Assembly (NCBI GenBank): GCA_900547035.1
Contig: URFM01000018.1
Location: 1 to 58,621 of the forward strand
Direction of reading: 5' to 3'
Source of the DNA: an uncultured Clostridium sp.
Lineage (GTDB): Bacteria; Bacillota; Clostridia; Lachnospirales; Lachnospiraceae
DNA: 58,621 nucleotides
Below the pieces are notes generated by a model that was given only the letters and a program-made list of their open reading frames with translations, ran no database searches and had not been told where the DNA came from. Position 1 is the stretch's first letter. Every line of letters begins with the position of its first letter. Made by a program: the position numbers and the translations under genes. Positions 16,356 to 25,234 of this stretch are shown here, one piece after another.

Positions 16356-16814
16356 TTACAATCGCAGGCCTTTAATATCCTTAATTCTTGAGAGAATCGT
16401 GTTGCAGCTGCAGCTGATTACCCCGGGAAGGGGGTCGATTACGTCCCGAATCAGACCTTCCATCTCCTCGCCGGAGGCCGCTACCGCGTGAATGTGAAGC
16501 CGGTTCTTTCCCGTCACCCGGTAAATCTGGGTAATGGTTTCATTATCATTTAAAATCTCCACCACCTTCCCAAAGGAATCCGGCTGAGTTTCAATCTCAA
16601 AATAGCAGGAAACCGCTCCGCTGATTTTCTGTGGATTGATAATGGTGGTGTATTCCTCGATGATTCCCCTCTGCTCCAGAGCCTGAATCCTGGCTTTCAC
16701 CGCCACTCTCGAGATTCCCACCTGCTGTCCGATGTCCGAATAGGACATGCGGGCGTTTTCAATCAGAAGCCGCACAATCCTCTGGTCCAGCTCATCCAGT
16801 CCTTCTAAAAACAT
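16356..16814 (-). CDS. Lrp/AsnC-family transcriptional regulator
   Basis: A 152-residue regulator with an N-terminal helix-turn-helix (LDQRIVRLLIENARMSYSDIGQQ then SRVAVKARIQALEQ) and a C-terminal RAM ligand-binding domain. It is the first gene of an operon with cysK, so a cysteine or sulfur-linked amino acid effector is plausible. Start at 16814 is chosen over an upstream in-frame ATG because a GGAGG and purine-rich stretch precede it and the family begins there. It is divergent from the MATE gene. Confidence 0.85.
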   Translation of the reverse strand: MFLEGLDELDQRIVRLLIENARMSYSDIGQQVGISRVAVKARIQALEQRGIIEEYTTIINPQKISGAVSCYFEIETQPDSFGKVVEILNDNETITQIYRVTGKNRLHIHAVAASGEEMEGLIRDVIDPLPGVISCSCNTILSRIKDIKGLRL

Positions 16815-16967
16815 GGTCTTCCCCCTTCCTCCCGTTTCATTTCCCGTGCAGGCACCCGGCCAGATACCGGATGCCCCATCCATGCCATCCAGCCAAGCCA
16901 ATCTCACCTTCCACGGCCGTCTTTCTCTCCAGTATACAAAAGAACGCCATCAAATGCAATGGCTGTC

Positions 16968-16996
16968 TTGACTTCTGTATCTTGTTTTGCTATGAT
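16968..16996 (+). promoter_or_regulatory. Promoter of the MATE exporter gene
   Basis: TTGACT and TATGAT with a 17-bp spacer, giving a leader of about 75 nt before the ATG at 17079. The match to sigma-A consensus is strong. Confidence 0.75.
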
Positions 16997-17078
16997 TCTT
17001 TCGTAACGTAATTTACAACTTTCGTTTTGAAATCAGCGGAACTGAAACTAATATTATTAAAACTGAGGTGTATAAAAA

Positions 17079-18413
17079 ATGAACGGAGATTTAACCCGTG
17101 GACCTGTAATGAAATCTATGCTTTGCTTTGCCGTTCCTATGATTTTGGGGAACCTTCTGCAGCAATGCTACAACGTAGCAGACACCCTGATTGTAGGGCA
17201 ATTTTTAGGGGCCAACGCTCTGGCGGCCGTAGGCTCCGCCTACACCCTTATGACCTTTCTCACCTCCATTCTCCTGGGCCTGTGCATGGGAAGCGGCGCC
17301 CTGTTTTCCATCCGCTTCGGCCAGAAGGATGAGAACGGATTAAAGGAGGCTATTTTCGCCTCCTTTATAATGATTGCGGTGATAACTATCCTTTTAAACG
17401 CGGCCGCTTTCCTGTGCCTGGATGGAATCCGCCTGTTTCTTCGGGTTCCCGCCGATGTATGGCCCCTGATGCGGGAGTATCTGGCGGTCATCTTCTGCGG
17501 TATTGCGGGTACCTTTCTCTACAATTACTTTGCCTCCCTGCTGCGGGCGGTGGGAAACTCCATAATTCCCCTGATTTTCCTGGCCATCTCCGCTCTTCTC
17601 AACATCGGGCTGGATTTATGGTTTGTGGTGGGCTTAAAACGCGGGGTAGCCGGGGCGGCGGAGGCCACCATCATTTCCCAGTATGTATCGGGAGTGGGGC
17701 TGGCCGCCTATTACTGGCTGCGCTTCCCCGGCCTGCGGATTCAGAAGCGTCATATGAAGCTTCAACTCCAGTCTCTTCAGGAAATCGGAAGCTTTTCCAT
17801 CCTCACCTGCGTCCAGCAGTCGGTGATGAATCTGGGGATTCTCATGGTCCAGGGACTGGTCAACAGCTTCGGCCCAACGGTCATGGCCGCCTTTGCCGCC
17901 GCCGTGAAAATCGACTCTTTCGCCTACATGCCCGTCCAGGATTTCGGAAACGCCTTCTCTACCTTCATCGCCCAGAACTACGGGGCCGGAAAGCGGGAGC
18001 GCATCCAGGCGGGCCTGAAAGGGGCCGTGGCCACCGCCCTGCTTTTCTGCGTTATCATCTCCGCAGGGGTGTGGGTGTTTGCCCGTCCCCTGATGCTGCT
18101 CTTTGTAAATGCCTCTGAGACCGCTATCATCGCCGAGGGCATCCGCTATCTGCACATCGAGGGAGCTTTCTACTGCGGCATCGGCTGCCTGTTCCTTCTC
18201 TACGGCCTTTACCGGGCCCTGGGGCGGCCCGGCATGTCCGTGGTTCTCACCGTCATTTCCCTGGGAACCCGGGTGTCCCTGGCCTATGTGCTCTCCGCCA
18301 TTCCCTCCATCGGCGTGGCGGGAATCTGGGCCGCCGTTCCCATCGGCTGGGCCCTGGCCGATGCGGCAGGACTGGGATATTATCTGGCAAAGAGAAAGAA
18401 GCTCCTGGCCTAA
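17079..18413 (+). CDS. MATE-family multidrug/metabolite exporter
   Basis: A 444-residue, 12-segment cation antiporter. The N-terminus DLTRGPVMKSMLCFAVPMILGNLLQQCYN and VADTLIVGQFLG are diagnostic of the MATE family in Clostridia (DinF/NorM-like). The second half repeats the fold, beginning near residue 225 (QEIGSFSILTCVQQSVMNLG). GAGGTG precedes the ATG. Substrate unknown. It stands alone; its stop overlaps the DUF4132 gene from the opposite strand by 4 bp. Confidence 0.9.
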   Translation: MNGDLTRGPVMKSMLCFAVPMILGNLLQQCYNVADTLIVGQFLGANALAAVGSAYTLMTFLTSILLGLCMGSGALFSIRFGQKDENGLKEAIFASFIMIAVITILLNAAAFLCLDGIRLFLRVPADVWPLMREYLAVIFCGIAGTFLYNYFASLLRAVGNSIIPLIFLAISALLNIGLDLWFVVGLKRGVAGAAEATIISQYVSGVGLAAYYWLRFPGLRIQKRHMKLQLQSLQEIGSFSILTCVQQSVMNLGILMVQGLVNSFGPTVMAAFAAAVKIDSFAYMPVQDFGNAFSTFIAQNYGAGKRERIQAGLKGAVATALLFCVIISAGVWVFARPLMLLFVNASETAIIAEGIRYLHIEGAFYCGIGCLFLLYGLYRALGRPGMSVVLTVISLGTRVSLAYVLSAIPSIGVAGIWAAVPIGWALADAAGLGYYLAKRKKLLA

Positions 18414-21400
18414 AACTGCTCGTTTTTCCAGTTGTGGTTCATCTCCGTGCTGGAGGCCGTTGCCTTCTGCAGCTGGTAGACGATTTCACTAAAATATCTG
18501 GGATTCACCTCATCTAAGGGCAGGGTATCTTCGTCCTTTGGCCGGTCGTAGATATAGCTGCCTCTCCGAACCGTTCCGGTGCGGTAAAAGACCGCGTCGT
18601 ACACCGTCACCATCTCTCCTTCTCCGGACACAAAGCTGCCGGAGAAGGTCAGATTCACGCTGATTTTCCCGTCTTCCCGGTAAAACTCATAGAATCCTCC
18701 CCCATCCTGAACAGAGCCCCGGTACCAGCCCATGGACTGGAGCTTGCCAAACAGAGACAAATCCATCACCATCCGGCCGCCGAACCGCTCCATCCGCTTC
18801 TGCCCCTTTTCCTCCGGGGTCACGGAAAATACGGGCCGGTTCAGCTGTTCGATGGACTGCTCTACCTCGTAATCCTCCAGCTGCTGCTTCCAGGCCGAAA
18901 GCTCCTCCTCCTTCAGCTCAATGGGATGGACCAGGCCGATTGTCCCCTCAGAGGGCAGTTCATATTCTTCCTCATCCATGGTGTTGAAGCTGCCGTCCTC
19001 CATATAGCGGAAGGTCTCCAAAAGCTGGTCCTCCTGGTATATCCCCCAAATCAGGCTGATGGCGAACTGGTGCATCACCGGATTTTTCACAAACAGCTTC
19101 TCCCAGTCCGAAACCTGCCATTTGCGGTTAATGGAGAGGGCCTGCTCCAGCCTCAGCTTCTGGGTGGATACCACCGCCTTCATCTGCTTTTTCAGCGCCT
19201 TAAACCGGGTGCTGGCCTCCTGGGCTTTCTCCGGGTCGTCGTTCTTTCCGGGAGAGGGCAGGGATTTCAGCCGCTTTCCATTCTGGTCCTGAATCTCCAG
19301 CTCCAGGGAGGGGGACAGATAAACGGTAAAATGGCGGGGGCCGTAGTCGAAGGTCTGGCTCAAATCCTCCCCAAAGCCCAAATCCGGCACAATGCGGTCC
19401 GCCAGCTCCTCCGGATTCAGATTCAGCTTCTTTGCCGCCTCCATCAGGGCCTTCCCGGCGGCAGCCTTTACCTGCTTAAACTTAAATTTCCGGGAAATGC
19501 TGTCCACAATCAGAAGGGCCTCCGGCTCCGGGCTGAGCGCCAGGGCGTAAACGGCGTCGCAGGCAATGGCTCCCCTGGCGTTCTGAGGCCACTGGCTGAT
19601 CTGATGCTTCATCCGGCTCACCGCCTCCCTGCCTCCAAACGCGGAGGCGAAGGAGAGGATCCATTTCTGCTTGGCCGGAGCTCCCTGCTCCATCCAGCGG
19701 TCCCACACCTGGCAGGCAAAGGCCTCCAGGGAGCAGGGCTCCAACTCATCTTTCAGAAGAGCCAACGCCTGGGCCGGATTTTCTCCGGAGCACTCCTGAC
19801 AGCCCACTAAGAGAGCCGCCAGCAGCTCCTCGGAAACCTGGGAGCCGTCCTTTTTCTTCACCGGCAGAAAGGCCGTGTCAAAAAGCCACTGCACCCGGCG
19901 CTTCTTTCCCCCTTTCAGCAGGGAAGCCGCCAGCCCTTCTGCCGTTCCGGGGCCGGCTGCGCCGCTGCCTTCCGCCGTCCCCGTTCCGCCATTCTGACCC
20001 GTTCCTTCTGCCCCAAGTCCCAGAAGCCCCCGGCAGCGGGCAGCCACCTTCTGACTCTTCTCCTTTTCAAGCAGCCCCTCCAAATCCTCCCGAAACCGGG
20101 CCACATCCCACTTGCTGATGACCTCCAGGGCCATCTCCCTCAGGGCGGACTTTTTGGAAGCCAGCATGGAGCGGATATCCTCCTCCCACTCCGGATGGCC
20201 CGCATAAACCGCTGTGAGCAGTTCCTTCACCTGCTTGGAGCCGTCCCCCGCGCAGGACAGCAAGGTCTCTTTATACTCCCCGGGAAATGCGTCCATAGCG
20301 GAAATGGCGGCATAGCGGGCAAACACCGAGCCCTGAGCGGCGATGGCGGGCCACTCCGTTCCCGTCCGTTCATGGCGGGATACCAGATAAGCCACGGCGG
20401 CGTCCATGCACTGATTTTTGTCCGTCTGGGAATAGAGGGTCCCCCAGGCCAAATCCGCTCCCCGAAGCTGCCAGGCAGCCGAAAGGCCGGCCTTCTCCTC
20501 CAGTTCCAGGAAATGTCTCATCTGCTCCTTCCGGTTTCCCTTCCAGGGGAACCAGAGCTGGCTGAGGCGGTAGCCCTGTTCCGCCAGAACGCAGACTGCC
20601 AAACAGCGCAGCGTAAAGTCATCCTCCCCGTAGAGGGAAATATAATTGCTCAGTTCCCGGTCATACCCATAGTTGTTTTTTACGCCAACTGCCTGAGCCG
20701 CCAGCTGGTCCAGGTTTTCCCCGGTCATCAGGTAATCCTCTGCCAGCCGCTGAACATTGCTGTCCGGAAAGCATTTGGCCAGATTCTGGGCCGTTTTCTT
20801 CCGCTTTAATCCGATTCCCTGGTCCGCCGCCGCCCTGGCGATGTCGGGGGCTGCCTGGCGAATCAGGTCCTGGATTTCCCTGTTTTCCCCAACCATGGCC
20901 TGGGAGGCCCCCTTAGCAAATTCCGCGGCCCTGGTCCGGTTCAGCTGCCGGACCAGCGACAGCCACAGCTCGTTTCCATTCCCAAGGCCCGCCTGTTTGG
21001 TAAGGAGGAACTTCTCAACGGAAAGATGGGCCGCCAGCCACGGGACCTGCTCCTCCATCCGTTTCTGGGGAAGGGACCACCAGGCCCCGGCCAGCACGCT
21101 CCAGGGGGCAAAGTGCAGGCACAGGGTCAGGAAACGTTCTCCCGCCGGCGTATACTCCCTTGCCAAAAGGGCGCACACAGCCGCCCGGAGGGCGGAATAG
21201 GGGAAAAACTGCATGGAGGATAAGGCAGCCTCCAGAGACTTTGAAAGAGGTCCGTCCGCGTTTCCGTTCTCCAGATACCGCTCCAGCTCCTGCTTCTGAT
21301 CAGGCGTGCAGAACTTGGCTGTAATCTCCTCCAAGGCATGGCGGATGGAGCTGTTTAAAATCTCCTTCATCTGCCCGCTCTCCCGGTCCTCCCCGCCCAG

Positions 21401-22036
21401 AAGCTTCTGGAAAAATCCCCGCTTTTTCTCCCCGGCCGCATACAGATATACGGCGGCAAGGGCAGCCTGGGCGTCCGTTCTCTGACCCCTCCACTGGTTC
21501 CGAGCAGACAGCAGAAGGGCGGGATTTTTCTCCCCAATCTGAATCAGGTTCCGGAGGCAACTGTTCTTCCCCTGGCGGAAATAGGCCTCCGCCAGAAGGG
21601 CCGCTTCTGCCGCCGGCCCCAAAAGGGCGGAAATGGAGTCCGCCCCGCCTTTCCCATCGTCCCCTATGGTCTCCTGGAGGGCAAAAATCATGGAAGGGCC
21701 GCCCGCCGCGTACAGGGCCCGAATCAGGCGGCCGCACATCTGAGGACGGCTGCGTTTGAAACGAGTCATCAGGGGCACGGCAGCCTGCCCGCCGCTGACC
21801 CATCCGGCCACCTGAACCGACAGAGGCAGCTGTCCCGCCCGGCTGGCCATCTGGCTCCGCCTCTGGTCCGCCTGCTTTCCAAAGTCCACCTGCTCCAGAC
21901 CTTCCAAAAGGCTCTCGTCTCCCGGCTTATCCGGATCCAGGTATTCCATCAGTTTCTCTTTGCTGGCCCCGCGAATTTCCAGCGCGTCCAATGTTTTTTC
22001 AATCTCCTGCCGAATGTGGTCCTCCCCAATTCTCAT
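18410..22036 (-). CDS. DUF4132 protein (MolR/YehI-like), last gene of the MoxR-VWA operon
   Basis: A 1208-residue cytoplasmic protein. The C-terminal part matches DUF4132 (MolR C-terminal-like): the stretch from about residue 870 includes DYGPRHFTVYLSP, KALKKQMKAVVSTQ, HQFAISLIWGIYQ and EGTIGLVHPIEL. The large N-terminal part is helical, Ala/Leu-rich and probably built of HEAT-like repeats; residues near 700 hold a Gly-rich linker. It starts by a 4-bp overlap (ATGA) with the small upstream gene. Length is close to E. coli YehI/MolR as I recall. Function is unknown; the operon suggests it is a substrate or scaffold of a MoxR ATPase-VWA machine. Confidence 0.8.
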   Translation of the reverse strand: MRIGEDHIRQEIEKTLDALEIRGASKEKLMEYLDPDKPGDESLLEGLEQVDFGKQADQRRSQMASRAGQLPLSVQVAGWVSGGQAAVPLMTRFKRSRPQMCGRLIRALYAAGGPSMIFALQETIGDDGKGGADSISALLGPAAEAALLAEAYFRQGKNSCLRNLIQIGEKNPALLLSARNQWRGQRTDAQAALAAVYLYAAGEKKRGFFQKLLGGEDRESGQMKEILNSSIRHALEEITAKFCTPDQKQELERYLENGNADGPLSKSLEAALSSMQFFPYSALRAAVCALLAREYTPAGERFLTLCLHFAPWSVLAGAWWSLPQKRMEEQVPWLAAHLSVEKFLLTKQAGLGNGNELWLSLVRQLNRTRAAEFAKGASQAMVGENREIQDLIRQAAPDIARAAADQGIGLKRKKTAQNLAKCFPDSNVQRLAEDYLMTGENLDQLAAQAVGVKNNYGYDRELSNYISLYGEDDFTLRCLAVCVLAEQGYRLSQLWFPWKGNRKEQMRHFLELEEKAGLSAAWQLRGADLAWGTLYSQTDKNQCMDAAVAYLVSRHERTGTEWPAIAAQGSVFARYAAISAMDAFPGEYKETLLSCAGDGSKQVKELLTAVYAGHPEWEEDIRSMLASKKSALREMALEVISKWDVARFREDLEGLLEKEKSQKVAARCRGLLGLGAEGTGQNGGTGTAEGSGAAGPGTAEGLAASLLKGGKKRRVQWLFDTAFLPVKKKDGSQVSEELLAALLVGCQECSGENPAQALALLKDELEPCSLEAFACQVWDRWMEQGAPAKQKWILSFASAFGGREAVSRMKHQISQWPQNARGAIACDAVYALALSPEPEALLIVDSISRKFKFKQVKAAAGKALMEAAKKLNLNPEELADRIVPDLGFGEDLSQTFDYGPRHFTVYLSPSLELEIQDQNGKRLKSLPSPGKNDDPEKAQEASTRFKALKKQMKAVVSTQKLRLEQALSINRKWQVSDWEKLFVKNPVMHQFAISLIWGIYQEDQLLETFRYMEDGSFNTMDEEEYELPSEGTIGLVHPIELKEEELSAWKQQLEDYEVEQSIEQLNRPVFSVTPEEKGQKRMERFGGRMVMDLSLFGKLQSMGWYRGSVQDGGGFYEFYREDGKISVNLTFSGSFVSGEGEMVTVYDAVFYRTGTVRRGSYIYDRPKDEDTLPLDEVNPRYFSEIVYQLQKATASSTEMNHNWKNEQF

Positions 22037-22356
22037 TCTGCTTTTCCCCTTTCCTCATTTTTCCAATTCTCCTCCACCAAATCCAGGGACATTTTCTCCC
22101 GGCAGAGTTCCACATAGCGCACCATGCGGCACACTGCCCGTGTCAGCGGCTCCGGGTCCTTCTCCTGGGCGTGGCGCTGCTCCTCCAGAAGTTCCCCAAT
22201 CTCTTTCATCCCTGTTCCGCCGGTGTGAAGGCCGGTATTCTCGCAGCGCGCTCCCAGCCTTTTCAACCGCTCTGCGGTTTCCGGCGGGCAGCTGGCGAAT
22301 CCGCACTGGAGCAAATCCGTCAGCGCCGTCATCAGATCGTCCAGAAGCTCCCTCAT
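22033..22356 (-). CDS. Small uncharacterised protein in the MoxR-VWA operon
   Basis: A 107-residue, mostly helical and acidic protein that I do not recognise. The start at 22356 overlaps the SWIM gene stop (ATGA) and has GGGGAGG 6 nt upstream; a TTG 15 nt earlier is less likely. Its end overlaps the DUF4132 start by 4 bp, so it is translated in series with both. Two Cys near residues 18-23 and three more (ARCENT, RAVCRM, VELCRE) are scattered. Real coding is supported by the two exact overlaps and the strong ribosome site. It may be an adaptor between the SWIM and DUF4132 proteins. Confidence 0.75.
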   Translation of the reverse strand: MRELLDDLMTALTDLLQCGFASCPPETAERLKRLGARCENTGLHTGGTGMKEIGELLEEQRHAQEKDPEPLTRAVCRMVRYVELCREKMSLDLVEENWKNEERGKAE

Positions 22357-24056
22357 GTTCTTCCTCCCCAATTCCGGTAAATTTCAATGGGATACAGCTT
22401 CAGCCGTCCTTCCTCCACATAGCAGATTCCAAGGAAGGCGGCCTCCGTATCCCGTTCCTCCTCCAAGGACCGGACAAACTGCTCCAGGGCCTTCACCACC
22501 CGCTCCTCCTCTTTCCGGTATTTTACTTCCAGCACCAGGGACCTGTCCTGGCCATCCAGGAGAATCAGACGAAATACCTGGCGGATTTTGTCATACTCCT
22601 GCGTCCGGTATCCTGCGGGAATCACCAGGACTACCCGGTCCGCCTCGGGACCATTCGGAAAGAAGGGTCGCTTTTCCCGGAACATTTTTTCAAAATCCTC
22701 GTACTGGTTTTGAGAACCCAGGCATTCCCAGGGCTTCACGGTCCCCAGGATGACGGCCCTGCTCTGCTCCGAGGAGGAAAGCCTTCTGTCCCCGGAGGCC
22801 CTGCCGCCCTGAAGCTCCAGCTTTTTTTCATAAAGGCCGCCCATCTCTCCCTCCAGCTGCCATGGAGCCGGATGGTATCCCGCATTCTTCCGGCGGACTG
22901 GCTGGCTGTAAAATGTGGGCCGCACCCAGGTGTAGGTGTAAAACCGCTCCTGGTCCATTTCCCAGAAATAATAGATGACCCCCGCGTAGCCGCTGTCCCC
23001 GTGAAATTCCCGCTCCCCCAACAGGGTCATGGTCAGGGTGGGACAGGGCTCATATTCCGCCCGGAAGACGCCGGCCAGCTCCTGGACCTCCTTCTCCTCC
23101 CTGGCCTGGGTCAGTTTCCAGGCCCTGCGGTAGATTCCTGCCAGCAGCGAAAGAAGCTCCTCATCCCGGTAAGCGGCGCTTCTGGAAAAATACCGGCGGT
23201 ATACCCCTGCCGCCGTCCGAAGCTCCCGCTCCAGGTTTGGAATCTGCCTGCTGTGGCACAGGGCGGCCAGCTGCTCCATGTGGTCGCAGACGGAATCAGG
23301 CAGCCGGGAAATTCCCGTCTGAAACTGCTCGGACACCAGACGGCAGACCTGATCCGCGATTTCCTTTATTTCTTCCAGGTTTCCCGACTCCTGCTGCTCC
23401 TTTGAGAGAACCTCCGCGGAAATTTTTCCTTTCCAAATCTGATAGCAGAGAAGGGCCTGGGCCTTGTGAACGCACATCTGGCGGCTGTGGCAGGAACAGG
23501 CGGAGTGTTCCACCGGCACCAGAAGCCGGACGTTGGCCGGCTCCCAGGGCAGCTCCACAGTGACAATGGAGGTCTCCCTCATCTTTGGCAGCCCCTGGCT
23601 TTGGATTCTGGCCAACAGGCCGGCCAGCTTCCTGGTACCCAGAATTTTTTTAAGCTTCTCAGCGGGGTAATCCAGGAGGGGCGAGAAATCCGGCTTCTCC
23701 GCCTTCCCTGATTCCTCCGTCCCCGCATTCTGGCCCGCCGCCCCTGCATTCTGGCTCTCTGCCTCCGTATTCTGGCCCGCCGCCTGCTCCCTGGCCCACA
23801 GGATGGCCGTGATCAGGTGGCGGCAGATTCCCCTGGAAGGGCAGGTACAGGCGCTGTCCCCCAGAGAAGGCCGCAGGGTGCAGGTCTCCCCGCCCGCCTC
23901 CAGAACCGCTTCCTCCCCCTGAATCCGCACCAGTGGAGAATAGCCCTGAAGTTCCTTTTTGCCCCGGTTCACCGTGCCCTTATTGCTCAGGCCCATGAGG
24001 TAATCCTCGTCCGCCCGGGCCAGGGCCTCCCTTAATCCCTCGGGAAACTGCTCCAT
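22353..24056 (-). CDS. SWIM zinc-finger protein with two SWIM motifs
   Basis: A 567-residue protein. The first SWIM zinc motif is C70-x-C72-x5-C78-x-H80 (CTCPSRGICRH). A second with identical spacing is at C187-C189-C195-H197 (CSCHSRQMCVH). Between them is a low-complexity linker with three AGQN-type repeats. The remaining 370 residues contain Trp/Tyr-rich and Arg-rich segments without a motif I recognise. SWIM domains bind DNA or proteins. It lies 42 nt after the VWA gene and overlaps the small gene. E. coli YehQ is the comparable SWIM protein of the yeh gene set. Confidence 0.85.
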   Translation of the reverse strand: MEQFPEGLREALARADEDYLMGLSNKGTVNRGKKELQGYSPLVRIQGEEAVLEAGGETCTLRPSLGDSACTCPSRGICRHLITAILWAREQAAGQNTEAESQNAGAAGQNAGTEESGKAEKPDFSPLLDYPAEKLKKILGTRKLAGLLARIQSQGLPKMRETSIVTVELPWEPANVRLLVPVEHSACSCHSRQMCVHKAQALLCYQIWKGKISAEVLSKEQQESGNLEEIKEIADQVCRLVSEQFQTGISRLPDSVCDHMEQLAALCHSRQIPNLERELRTAAGVYRRYFSRSAAYRDEELLSLLAGIYRRAWKLTQAREEKEVQELAGVFRAEYEPCPTLTMTLLGEREFHGDSGYAGVIYYFWEMDQERFYTYTWVRPTFYSQPVRRKNAGYHPAPWQLEGEMGGLYEKKLELQGGRASGDRRLSSSEQSRAVILGTVKPWECLGSQNQYEDFEKMFREKRPFFPNGPEADRVVLVIPAGYRTQEYDKIRQVFRLILLDGQDRSLVLEVKYRKEEERVVKALEQFVRSLEEERDTEAAFLGICYVEEGRLKLYPIEIYRNWGGRT

Positions 24057-24098
24057 ACCGACTCCTTCCTTCCGGCTGCCAAATCACCGCCGGTTTGT

Positions 24099-25220
24099 TT
24101 ATGACATCATTTTTCCCAGATAATCTCCCAGCTGTTCCGGCGTCATGGCCCCCACAAAGGCCCCCATATCCGCCAGCACCCTGGCAACGGTGCGGTTGTA
24201 GGCCGGGTTGGCGTCCTGGTCCAGGGCCGTCAGGGCCGCCACCTTCACTCCGCTCTCCAGCAAATCCGAGCACACGCCGTAGAGGTTTGCCGCCGGGCCG
24301 CCCTCGCACAGGTCGGAGACCAGCACCAGCAGGGTTTTGTGGGGAGAGGAAATCAGACCCTTGCAGTATTCCAGGGCTCCCGCGATATTGGTCCCCCCTC
24401 CCAGCTGTACGCTCATCAGCACCTCCACCGGGTCGTCGGCGTAGCCGCTTAAATCCACCACCTGGGTGTCAAAAATCACCAGCCGGACCTCCACCATAGG
24501 CAGCCGGGCAAAGATGCCCGCCATAACGGCGCTGTGGATAATGGAATCCGTCATGGAGCCGCTCTCGTCTACCGCGATGACCACCCGCCAGGAATTGTAC
24601 CGCTTCACCCGTCCGTTAAAATAGACCTGTTCCAGAAGAAGGCGTTTCTCCTCCCGGTCGTAGTGGGCCAGATTTTTCCGGATGGTCTTCTTCACATCCA
24701 GATTTCGGATGGAGCGCACCGGGCTGCTGGTATTTCTCTGGATTTTCCCCAAAAGAGAACGCTCCAGATCCATCTTCATCCGCTCCGTAAGCTGTGCCGC
24801 CACCTTCCGCACGATTTCCCTGGCAGCCGCCAGCACCTGGTCGCTCATGAGGTGCTTTAAGCTTAAAATCGTCCCCAGAAGAGCCTGGTTGGGCTCCAGC
24901 TTCTCCAGTACCTCCCGGTCCGTCAGAAGCTCCTTCAGCTGATAGCGCTCCAGGGCATGGCGCTCCAATACCTGGACCGTCTCCTTTGGAAACAGGCGGC
25001 GCACCTCATTGAGCCAGGCGGCTACCGTCAGATGGCTTGCCTCCATTCCTCCCTGATCCTGCCGTTCATCCGCCTTCTGCTCCCTGCTGTAGAGAAAGTC
25101 CAGGGCCTCATCCATCCCTTTTAAGCTTCCGTCCAGCCCCATATGGCCCGAGGCATTTTTCCCCAGCACCAGCCTCCAGCGGTTCAGCACCGCCTGATCG
25201 CTTATGGGCAAATGTTCCAT
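24099..25220 (-). CDS. VWA-domain protein of the MoxR operon
   Basis: A 373-residue cytoplasmic protein with a von Willebrand A domain in its C-terminal half. The metal-ion-dependent adhesion site is seen as DESGS at residues 218-222, with the later Thr in GGGTNIAGAL and Asp in LVLVSDLCEGG. The N-terminal 200 residues are helical, with LLLEQVYFNGRVKRYNSW before the VWA core. No signal peptide or transmembrane segment exists. Start at 25220 by AGGAGG. VWA proteins pair with MoxR AAA+ ATPases as substrate adaptors; here the ATPase is two genes upstream. Size matches E. coli YehP. Confidence 0.88.
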   Translation of the reverse strand: MEHLPISDQAVLNRWRLVLGKNASGHMGLDGSLKGMDEALDFLYSREQKADERQDQGGMEASHLTVAAWLNEVRRLFPKETVQVLERHALERYQLKELLTDREVLEKLEPNQALLGTILSLKHLMSDQVLAAAREIVRKVAAQLTERMKMDLERSLLGKIQRNTSSPVRSIRNLDVKKTIRKNLAHYDREEKRLLLEQVYFNGRVKRYNSWRVVIAVDESGSMTDSIIHSAVMAGIFARLPMVEVRLVIFDTQVVDLSGYADDPVEVLMSVQLGGGTNIAGALEYCKGLISSPHKTLLVLVSDLCEGGPAANLYGVCSDLLESGVKVAALTALDQDANPAYNRTVARVLADMGAFVGAMTPEQLGDYLGKMMS

Positions 25221-25234
25221 TTTCTTCTCCTCCT

